A stretch of 64,000 bases of DNA from Oenanthe sinensis. Lineage: Eukaryota > Streptophyta > Magnoliopsida > Apiales > Apiaceae. Below the pieces are notes generated by a model. The model was not told the origin of the DNA and ran no database searches. It saw only the letters and a list, made by a program, of their open reading frames with translations. Made by a program: the position numbers and the translations under genes. The number at the start of each line of letters is the position of its first letter. The first letter of the stretch is position 1. Below are positions 55,285-64,000 of this stretch, in pieces. Location of the stretch: the NCBI GenBank assembly GCA_028671895.1, contig CM053799.1, positions 45,199,455 to 45,263,454 of the forward strand. Reading direction: 5' to 3'.

Positions 55285-56757
55285 TTAATCAATGAGGTCA
55301 AACCCTGATATTTCAGGCAATTTGTCACTAACACCATCTGTCTCCATATTACTACCACCAACCTCATCTTCTGGCCCTACATTTCCAGCTGCCATCACAG
55401 GCATATCATCATGTGGTTCCTCAACTATGGGCAGAAAGGGGATGTCCAACAGTCCTAATTGGACATTTATCATTTGGGACAATCCATCATCTACTCTACC
55501 TGCTCTATTAACTGAGTTAGATAAGATTTCCACTAAGACACCTATCTTAGTTTCAGTCAACTGAAACTTCTCAGATAATGCCTTGAATTGTTCCTGGAGA
55601 GACATAAGCAAGGCCTCAAGTTCAGTGTGGCTTTTCTCAAGTGTAAGGAGCTTGGATTTAAGCTCAGATAAGGAGACCTCATTAGCAGGGATAGGTATAA
55701 CAGGCACCACTGCATCATCATTTACAGGTACCACAGCCAAAGGAGGAGGAGGACCAGAGAAGCCAGGTAGGGGTATAACAGTTCTAACAACTCTGTCAGA
55801 GATAGTACTGGCCACTTGGAAATGAGGAAGTTGATTGATATTGAGTTTGAAATGTTCAAACACCTTGGTGAGCAAAAGACCATAAAGCATGTAACCTTTC
55901 TTAAAGCCATTTATCATTTGAAGTAAGATTACATAAGAGATGTTAAAGGTCACTTTTTGGCTGGCTAGTTTGTACATGAGTTTTATATCAGCAAAAGACA
56001 TGAGTTTGTCAGGGGTAGTGTTTGGATATATATTTCCTCTCATGATTAAAGCTAGGTTCTGAAAGATTGGTGAGAAATGTTCATAGGATACTCCCTTATC
56101 CTCAACAAAAAGGTTGTGTGGAACCTCTACTTCACAGAAGACAGAAAGATAAAGTTTAAGTTCCATTTTGTTGAAAGTAAATTCTTTGGAAATGTCTATG
56201 TTTGCAAGGTTAAGAAGTTTAAGGCTGAGTTTGAGGGCCTTACAAAGCTCTATGTGATCCAACAACAATGCTTTTCCATTAACAACAGATGTGACAAAGA
56301 CAGTCTCTCCAACTCCATGCCTAACTTCTATATTATTGTAAAACTCAGTAACCATGTTTGGGAGGACCTTTCTGTTTGGATAAAACAAGATTGGTTCCCA
56401 ATTAGACTTAGCAAACATTTGATACAACTCATTCCTTTTATCAAGGTGGATCAGGCAGCCAGGTTGTAGCTTAGATTTGATAGACCTAGAAATAGGGTTA
56501 GTGAAAGTGGAAACATGATGGCTTTGTTTTCTTGGTTTCTTCCTATTCCTATTATTGGAAGTGGAAGGGTGTGTGGTGGATGAAACATTACCCAGACACA
56601 ATGTAGTGTTAACAAGATCTGACTCAGATGCCATTAAAGACCACACAAGGAATGAAATCAAGAAATAAATGCAGATAGAAATATTAAGGAGTAAGAAGAC
56701 AATGGAGTTTAAGAGTATAAGACACAGAACATAAATGCATGAGAAGTGAATAGACAA
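55285..56757 (-). CDS. Additional (env-like) ORF of D, intact
   Basis: Open for 490 codons from 56757, or 449 from the inner ATG at 56634 (MASESDLVNTTLC). The outer start adds 41 strongly hydrophobic residues that would form one or two membrane segments; the inner start looks like a normal cytosolic protein start. A basic stretch (NRNRKKPRKQSHH) follows. The core WEPILFYPNRKVLPNMVTEF, VNGKALLLDHIELCKAL and SFADIKLMYKLASQKVTF resembles the putative plant transposon protein domain found in retroelement extra ORFs. Then come a Pro/Val linker and a coiled coil (LSELKSKLLTLEKSHTELEA onward). No signal for envelope function beyond the optional hydrophobic start. It follows pol by 3.3 kb, so a spliced or subgenomic mRNA is likely. 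Confidence 0.72.
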   Translation of the reverse strand: MSIHFSCIYVLCLILLNSIVFLLLNISICIYFLISFLVWSLMASESDLVNTTLCLGNVSSTTHPSTSNNRNRKKPRKQSHHVSTFTNPISRSIKSKLQPGCLIHLDKRNELYQMFAKSNWEPILFYPNRKVLPNMVTEFYNNIEVRHGVGETVFVTSVVNGKALLLDHIELCKALKLSLKLLNLANIDISKEFTFNKMELKLYLSVFCEVEVPHNLFVEDKGVSYEHFSPIFQNLALIMRGNIYPNTTPDKLMSFADIKLMYKLASQKVTFNISYVILLQMINGFKKGYMLYGLLLTKVFEHFKLNINQLPHFQVASTISDRVVRTVIPLPGFSGPPPPLAVVPVNDDAVVPVIPIPANEVSLSELKSKLLTLEKSHTELEALLMSLQEQFKALSEKFQLTETKIGVLVEILSNSVNRAGRVDDGLSQMINVQLGLLDIPFLPIVEEPHDDMPVMAAGNVGPEDEVGGSNMETDGVSDKLPEISGFDLID

Positions 56758-59700
56758 GTGAAACTACTGCACTCATATATAGACCAACCAGCATACATAC
56801 AACCAATTAATTGTAATACAATATTTCATAGAGCAAAAAGGCTGCAGATACTAGGTGGTAGGTCTTGCAGGAACTGGAATAGAAACAGCATTTAAGGTGT
56901 ATATATTCACAAGTAGATTCATGTACTCACATACACACACATGTGTACATATAATATATGTATCAAATAATGCATGACAGGAGCTGCATGGCTTAATTGT
57001 GTCAAGCCAAGTGTGTGGTAAATAACAGTGCCTCAGTAATTCTATTAATATAAAATGAGCAAGTTAATGTCATAGAGTGACAGATAGAAGAAAATTAATT
57101 AAGAACTGAGCTTTTAATTAAGCATTCTGCCAGGAATTTGACATAAATTACAAAAAGAAAGCAGTTCTGCAGACAAGTACAAGAAATCAATCAACAGGTT
57201 TCCTAAGAGTACATCAAACAGTGACAGGTACTTCAAAAAGGACAACAGTCTGCAATTCACACAACATGCTCATTTAATGAGAGGCAGGGCTTCTTATCAA
57301 CTGCTACACATATAATACATTTAAGATTGTATCATACTTTACAATTTGCTGTAGTAAAGAGAATAAATTAATCATGGTAACAGATGGCATTAAGGACTGC
57401 AAATTTAGCATGTTACAAAGCAATTTGTCAACAGTTCCAAACACATTTCTAATAATTAGCAATTACCAGGCAAAGAAATCAAATAGTTTCTCTATCTTAC
57501 CACAAATCTGAAACATGTCAAGTGAAGACAAAATTCTATTTTTAAAGTTTGGCAATAATTTATTGTACACAATTATGACTAGCCAATCAATCATAGATAC
57601 ACCATAGTAGTATTCAATCAAATTCTTTGCACAAGATAATTTAATTCTAAGAACTGAGCAAGAATTTAGCAATTAACTTGATCACCAGTTAAGATCTAGA
57701 AAATACCAAATAGGTTACCAATATTGCAGAGTACATTGTCACATAAATAACATGGTAATGTACTACTATAACTGGGCTAAGCATAAGATCAACTTAAACA
57801 AAGAATAAGCAAGTCTATTAGCAGGTAATTCATAGAACATATTCCTCAAAAGAAGTACAGGCATGCACAGTCCTTAGCACAAGTTCATTCTAATGAAAGA
57901 CATAAAGAAGAATAGGTTGCAGACTTTCAAAAATACACAGTAAGATCCATAAAATCAGGCAAATAGATTCTATAGGATGCAACAGTAATTTCAAATCATT
58001 TAAGCAATTCTCACTCAACTGTGAGCACATATCATATAGATTTTCACAGATCAATCAAGGAAGATATAATCAACTTAATTAGGCTGAAGCATAGATCCTA
58101 CAAACATGTTAATGAAGCTTGAAGATGATGAAATAATGCACATGACACTAATAGTGGCCGTTTGATCTGGGAACAGATCAAGGAATGCTCTTGTGACATT
58201 CCAGGCAGTCCATAATCTCAGGGCAAAGGTGTGTGATTTGTGGCCTAATTGTAATGTGCAAAGATGATCAGGTCATGAAGCAATTTGAATTTTAGATTTC
58301 TAATCAACAAATACACATTCAAATTACCTTTTTAGAAGGAAGACCAGTACACTTAGGATACATATCACTGGAAAATTAGCTAAGACTAAGATTGACTTCA
58401 CTGGACATCTAGTGATAATAGACTAAGCTGTCATCAACAAGTTAACATATTAAAGCTCAAGATAACAGCTAGATTATCAGGAAAAATCTCAATGTAAATA
58501 CATTAAGAACCACTAAGATACTCAATTATTTCACCAAAACTGATTAAAGCCCCAGAAGTCAGCTGATCAATTGTGCATTTAATCAGTTGTAAGATAGATG
58601 TATACTATCAAAAAAATATGAAAATACAGTTGACACTTAAAACAAGCAATCATACTATTTTCATATTATTTAACCATTAGTAATAAGTATATTCAAATTC
58701 CCATATACATCAAGACAGTAATCAAGATCACATAGGCCGTCAAGTCATGAAGAGAATGAAATTTATAGACTTGTGAGCCATACCAGCACTGTGGTGGTCA
58801 TACACACAGAGTATCATCACTAATTAGTGACTCATGCTAAATACCTCTACTTCCCTTCATTCCACTGTATAGTTTAGCCTAGCTTGTTCATGATTCACTG
58901 AGATATTAATGATTTTCATCCGTGTTGGCTCCCTCGATGAGTAGTACCTGCAATACTCATACAACCATAGTCAGTATTCATTAAATTATATGTTGATATG
59001 TAATGAACCAGTGAAAATTTGACAATGGTTGAGATAGCGAATGATGAATTGATCATCGTGACAAGTTCTTCTCTTCAAATCAACTGGTAACTGTTAGATT
59101 TGAGTTAGGGCTTGCAACTCTGTTCGAACTGTGTGAATTTGATGATCTTTTCTTGATGAAGAGACGATATTTAGAGTGTAGATCATCACATCTTCTCTTT
59201 TGTAAGAACACGAATCATTGATTTCAAAGAAACGAAGCTTCATAGGTTAGGGTTTAGAAGACCCATCGATTTTGAACTTATTTGATAGCAAAACTTGGAT
59301 GAATAGAAAGCTTTTGAAGTGTAGAATGTGAATTCCTGGTTAGTTCGACTGAAAAATTCATAGTTTGATATGAATTGAGGTTCGAAATTTTAGGGTTTGT
59401 GAATGAATCGAGTTTGGGGAGGAATAGGCTGTACGGCTTGTGCAAAAAAAATTTCTTTTACTTTTATATTTATCAAATGAAAGACTGGGATTTCATCTCC
59501 AAAGATCCAACAGCTGAAATTAATCAAGCCAAAAAAAATTAAAATTGTGTTTTATATAATTAAAAATTATATTATTACAACTTCAATTTTGCACAAATTT
59601 TATTACTTTTAATTACAAAATTTTGTAATTAATTTGTATAAAATAATGTGTCTACAATAAAATTATTTTACAATTTTAATTACATCAAGAAGTGTAATTA

Positions 59701-60010
59701 ATTGTTATAAAATAATTAATCACCAAGAAGGATATTTTTAAATAAAATATTTCTTGGGACATATTGATTAACACTCACTATTTTTCCGAGTTTTGAAATA
59801 CGAAGTATTCCAAGGCCAATCCATAGCTGTGTTAACCAATATTATTTTATTGAGCTTAATTTCGCAATAAAGCTTGAACAACTTATAATCAACGTCATTA
59901 TTGACAAATCTGAATTTCACCTTGAAATCCGGTCAAATAATAACCTTAACCACAAGCGGAGCAAATTTCACTGAAAATTAATTCAACAAAATTAGAGACA
60001 CTCAGTGTCT
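56758..60010 (-). other. D tract between pol and the additional ORF
   Basis: 3.25 kb without a recognisable ORF. On the minus strand it is rich in T. A promoter-like patch near 59455-59475 (ATAAATATAAAAG) is followed by an AAACCCTAAAA leader-like stretch at about 59390 and, near 58950, by TTGCAGGTACTACTC, a possible splice acceptor. These could serve separate expression of the additional ORF, but this is inference. Confidence 0.4.
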
Positions 60011-63000
60011 TTACTTTGGGCACACTAGCATTCCTAACTCCAGACGGAGTTTATTGAATCTATCGGAGCTCAAAGGTTTTGTAAAGATATCCGCAATATT
60101 ATGTTCAGTATCAGTATATACCATCTTAATATTGCCTTTAGAGACATGATCTCTTAAAAAATGATGTCGAATATCAATGTGCTTTGATAATGAGTGCAAC
60201 ACAGAATTTTTACTCAAATTTATTGCACTTATATTATCACACTGAATTGGTATTGCATCAAATTTCACAGTATAGTCAGTTAGTGTTTGCTTCATCCAGA
60301 GGATTTGAGCACAACATTTTACAGCTGCTATATATTCAGCTTCTGTAGTGGATATGGACACAGAATTTTGTTTCTTAGAAAACCAAGAAACTAGACATCC
60401 ACCTAGAAACTGACAAGTACCACTTGTGCTTTTTCTGTCAATCAAGTGTCCGGCATAATCTGAATCAGAAAAGCACACTAGGTCAAATGGTTGTCCTTTC
60501 GGATACCATAGACCCATATCAGTGGTTCCCTTAAGGTATCTGAATATCCGCTTTACAGCAGTCACGTGAGATTCCTTAGGGTTGACTTGAAAGCGGGCAC
60601 ACTTACATACGCTAAACTGTATGTCAGGCCTACTTGCAGTAATATAAAGAAGACTGCCAATCATCCCTCGATATTTCTTTGTATCCACAGAAATACCACT
60701 TGGATCTTCAGTCATCTTTAAAGCAGGTGACATAGGGGTACTGATGGTCTTACAATTTTCCATCTCAAATTTCTTAAGCATTTCCTTGCAATATTTCGAT
60801 TGTGAAATATGAATGCCTTCATCGGATTGCTAATTTGCAATCCTAAAAAGAAATTTAATTCCCCCATCATGCTCATTTCAAATTCTTTACACATAATATC
60901 TGAGAATTCATTACATAGAGATTCTTTGGTAGAACCAAATATAATATCATCTACATAAATTTGGACGAGTAAGATGTCATCATTTTCATACTTCGTAAAG
61001 AGAGTGGTGTCCACAACTCCTATTTTGAAACCATTTTCAATAAGGAATTTGCTTAACCTCTCATACCAAGCTCTAGGAGCTTGTTTTAACCCGTATAAAG
61101 CTTTGTACAATTTGTACACATACTCAGGATGTAAATGATCTTCAAATCCAGGTGGTTGTCTTACATATACTTCCTCTTCTAAGACACCATTAAGGAAAGC
61201 AGATTTAACATCCATTTGATAGATCTTGAAACCTCTATGACACGCGAAGGCTAAAAACATTCGAATTGATTCAATTCGAGCCACGGGAGCATAGGTTTCA
61301 TCGAAATCTATTCCTTCCATTTGAGTATAGCCTTGAGCAACCAATCGTGCTTTATTTCTTACCACTGTTCCACTTTCGTCTAACTTGTTACGAAAGACCC
61401 ACTTTGTTCCAATAATGGAAGTATCAGGGGGTTGTGGAACTAGTTCCCAAACTTTATTATGAGAGAATTGGTTTAATTCTTCTTGCATGGCAAAAATCCA
61501 ATCCTCATCCAATAAAGCTTCTTTTGCGGTTTTGGGTTCTATTTGTGATAGAAAGGCCATATGACTCACAATGTTTTGAACTTGAGCACGAGTTTGAACA
61601 CCTTTAGTTAAATCCCCTAAGACATAGACTATCGGATGATTTTTAAGCAATGGTATTTCCATAGGCAATTCAAGTTCGTCCTCATCTTTTTCAAGAGGAT
61701 TCTTTGAGATTGTAGATTCAAGATTCATATTTCCAATTTGTCGAATAACATTTTCAACATCACTTGGAATATGACCATTTGAATCTGGTTCCTCTTCTAT
61801 CAAATCTTTAAACTTTGAGTTTGGTTTAGATTCATCGAATGCAACATTCATTGATTCTTCCACAACCAAAGTATTAAGATTAAATACTCGATAAGCTTTG
61901 CTATTCACAGAATATCCCAGAAAAATCCCCTCTCCAGATTTTGGGTCAAATTTCGTTAGATAATCTTTAGAGTTCATGATATAGCATTTACTTCCAAAAA
62001 CCTTGAAGTAATTAAGCTTAGGAGTTTTACCAAAATAGAGCTCATATGGAGTTTTCATTTTGATAGGTCGTAGTAATACTCTATTGAGAACATGGCAAGC
62101 AGTAGACATAGCTTCGGCCCAAAAATATTTTGGTCGACGATATTCGTTAAGCATAGTGTTTGCCATTTCTTGCAGCGTTCTATTCTTCCTTTCAACTACC
62201 CCATTTGATTGAGGTGTATAAGGTGCAGAAAAGTTGTGAGTAATACCATACGCTTCACAAAACTCAACAAATTTCGAATTATCGAATTCCTTCCCATGAT
62301 CAGTCCTTATATAGATGATCGATTCATTTTGTTGATTTTGTATGCGTTTGCAGAGAGCAACAAATGATTCAAATGCATCACTCTTTGATTTTAGAAACTC
62401 AGTCCATGTAAATCGAGAGTAGTCATCAACTACCACAAGGGTGTATTGACTTCCTCCAAGACTTTGTACTGGGACTGGTCCGATAAGATCCATATGTAAT
62501 AGCTCAAGTGGTCTAAAAGTAGACACCATGAATTTGGCTTTGTGAGATGCTCGAATTTGTTTGCCAATTTCACAAGCTTCACATATATGATCTTTAACGA
62601 AATTGAGTTTCGGTAATCCACGTACATGTTCTTTCGAACATATAGTTTTAATGTGTTTCATGTTAACATGGCCCAACCTACGATGCCATAGCCATGGATC
62701 CTCATTAATGGAAACCAAACATACATTCTCATATTTCGTAGTGTCACATGTATATACATTTTTATCACGTGGACAATTTAGAGCCTGTCTTCCGTCTACA
62801 TTGTAAATAGAACAATGTGATGAACGAAAAACGACTTTGCAACCATTATCACATAGTTGACTTATAGATAACAAATTGTATTTCAGTCCCGTGACTAATT
62901 GTACGTTTGTTATTTTGAATCGTTCATTTCCAATATCTCCAATGCCAACGATGTCACCCTTACTGCTATCTCCAAAGGTTACACTTCCTGCGGCTACCTT

Positions 63001-63099
63001 TCTCATGTTATTCAACAATGACTTATTACCGGTCATATGTCGGGAACATCCACTATCAAGATACCACACATCTTTCTTAGCAGTAAGGCATACCTGCAT
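60011..63099 (-). pseudogene. Copia D pol, one frameshift from intact
   Basis: Begins MQVCLTAKKDVWYLDSG at 63099. Protease: YLDSGCSRHMTG. Integrase zinc: LWHRRLGHVNMKHI...CEACEIGKQ. Core: LLHMDLIGPVP, RTDHGKEFDN and QSNGVVERKN, all three acids present. RT: MDVKSAFLNGVLEEEVYVRQ and YVDDIIFGSTKESL. After GELNFFLGLQI, near 60830, one base is missing and the frame changes. The second frame (60781-60011) gives ASRPDIQFSVCKCARFQVNP, SDSDYAGHLIDRKST, TTEAEYIAAVKCC, CDNISAINLSKN and end LRLELGMLVCPK. AEYIA...CCAQILWM and DIRHHFLRDHV are typical of Sireviruses. Confidence 0.92.
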
Positions 63100-63105
63100 A
63101 ACAGA

Positions 63106-64000
63106 TCAGTTAAACCTTTTGGTACCCCTTTTTCTTAGGGGTCCTTGGGTTAGTACATCATAAGGCATATGTGAAATAACATTAACAAATCTAGGCATGG
63201 GATAATATTGCACATCATCATATAACCTTCTAGATGCTTCATTCCTAGCAGAGATATGATATGGATTTCTTCTAGGAGTATATTTATTATATTTAGCATG
63301 ATTATGAGTCTTACTATGTGGGAATATGGTAATAATCGAATTTCTAGAATTAGCATTTGCATTGTAATTCTCATTATTAATTCTAACATGAGTATTCGAA
63401 GTACTAGGATAGACATTATGACTTATATTAGCAAGATGACTCGATCTAGCATGATAATTTGCATTCCTAGGCATTTTTGCATTTAAGTTGCAAGATTGAC
63501 CATTGAAGTTAGGATTTTGAGTCTTAGAGCTATTTTGAGGAACATTATCCTTTCTAGTTAAGCTAGAATTAGGATGAGCATTTTTCATGTTCCTTGGTGC
63601 ATAGATTATAGGTTCTTGATGATACCAAAACTTTGGTTGACTTTGAACATTCGCTTTAGGGTCATTCCTCTTTTGTGATAATTTCTTATTATTTCTATTA
63701 GAGGTTGATCCTTTAGGAACCCATTTGTACTTCCCCTTAAGTTCACCTTCTATAGCTTTGCAATATAAACGAGTATGTCCACTTACATTGCAATACGTAC
63801 ACTTAGGTGTAGGTGACTTAGGAGTAGTATTAATCGAAGGTCTAGGTTTATGTTCTTCCTTTTTAGGAGGACCATTATGTTCATACCCCAATCCTTCATG
63901 ATTAATTGATTCCCGGGTGCCAAATACCATTCTTTCCAAGATGGCACTGCCCTTAGTGAATTGTTTCAAAGTGGCTTCGAGATTTTCCTTTTCTTTGACC
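63106..64000 (-). CDS. Copia D gag, C-terminal part (continues beyond window)
   Basis: The frame is open to the right edge. It includes ILERMVFGTRESINHEGLGY, a zinc knuckle CTYCNVSGHTRLYC (CX2CX4HX4C, about 63808-63767) and KGKYKWVPKGST. A long Asn/His/Pro-rich low-complexity tail (63700-63200) precedes the stop TGA at 63106-63108 after RGTKRFN. The pol start lies 9 bases further in the same frame. The N-terminal capsid domain is outside the window. Confidence 0.88.
   Translation of the reverse strand, partial: VKEKENLEATLKQFTKGSAILERMVFGTRESINHEGLGYEHNGPPKKEEHKPRPSINTTPKSPTPKCTYCNVSGHTRLYCKAIEGELKGKYKWVPKGSTSNRNNKKLSQKRNDPKANVQSQPKFWYHQEPIIYAPRNMKNAHPNSSLTRKDNVPQNSSKTQNPNFNGQSCNLNAKMPRNANYHARSSHLANISHNVYPSTSNTHVRINNENYNANANSRNSIITIFPHSKTHNHAKYNKYTPRRNPYHISARNEASRRLYDDVQYYPMPRFVNVISHMPYDVLTQGPLRKRGTKRFN

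Larger units (their letters stand above)
49957..64000 (-). mobile_element. Sirevirus-like copia element D, continues past the window
   Basis: In sense order inside the window: gag (partial), pol, a 3.3-kb non-coding tract, additional ORF, a 1.6-kb tract with purine tracts, and the 3' LTR (53645-49957). It is nested in the 5' LTR of C, so it is younger than C. The left flank is TGTTC (49952-49956); the right end should show TGTTC followed by GTATTTAACAATT of the C LTR. Total length would probably approach 20 kb, as in Maximus-type Sireviruses. Confidence 0.82.

Noticed and set aside
55285..56757. True viral envelope gene
   Set aside because: No cleavable signal, no furin-type site, no clear C-terminal anchor; only the optional N-terminal hydrophobic stretch hints at membranes.

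Overview
The window looks like nuclear DNA of a flowering plant, most likely a eudicot; the species cannot be named from sequence alone. The signs are a plant CLE signalling-peptide gene, plant MITE and TRIM elements, very AT-rich intergenic DNA, and a dense nest of Ty1/copia elements of the Sirevirus (SIRE/Maximus-like) kind with tRNA-Met primer sites. No rRNA, tRNA, CRISPR or prokaryotic feature was seen.

Region 1 (1-11.05 kb) is low-copy DNA with small non-autonomous elements. A CLE peptide gene (21-227, minus) sits at the left edge. It is followed by a TRIM (2936-3696, perfect 5-bp target duplication), a hAT-type MITE (3974-4470, perfect 8-bp duplication), a long-TIR Mutator-type MITE (4579-4987), two AT-rich inverted-repeat elements near 7.7 and 8.5 kb, a TA-cored hairpin at 9.4 kb, and a decayed MULE-type PB1-like fragment at 10.5 kb.

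Region 2 (11.05-31.9 kb) is a block of old minus-strand retroelements. A Ty3/gypsy Tat-like element (G, 11054-14950) lies inside the gag start of a copia element (E1, LTR 15121-16313). E1 lies inside the additional ORF of a decayed Sirevirus-like element (E2, 16314-27097). E2 abuts a truncated relative (E3, 27098-31899). The far halves of G, E1 and E2 are all missing at a sharp edge near 11053.

Region 3 (31.9-64 kb) is a Russian-doll series of probably younger copia elements. E4 (plus, 31900-40214) interrupts the E3 LTR. C (minus, 40215-49956, intact 1078-codon pol) interrupts the E4 additional ORF. D (minus, 49957 to beyond the window) interrupts the C 5' LTR. D has an intact additional ORF and a pol broken by one frameshift.

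In a working element gag makes the particle and binds RNA. Pol supplies protease, integrase, reverse transcriptase and RNase H. The PBS and PPT prime the two DNA strands, and U3 drives transcription. Five copia copies share a stop codon at the gag/pol junction, and six LTRs share a C-run motif close to the U5 end. Each of four LTR families carries its own short word as a U3 array, and in three of them the same word is scattered through internal and coding sequence. These are the most unusual signals in the window.
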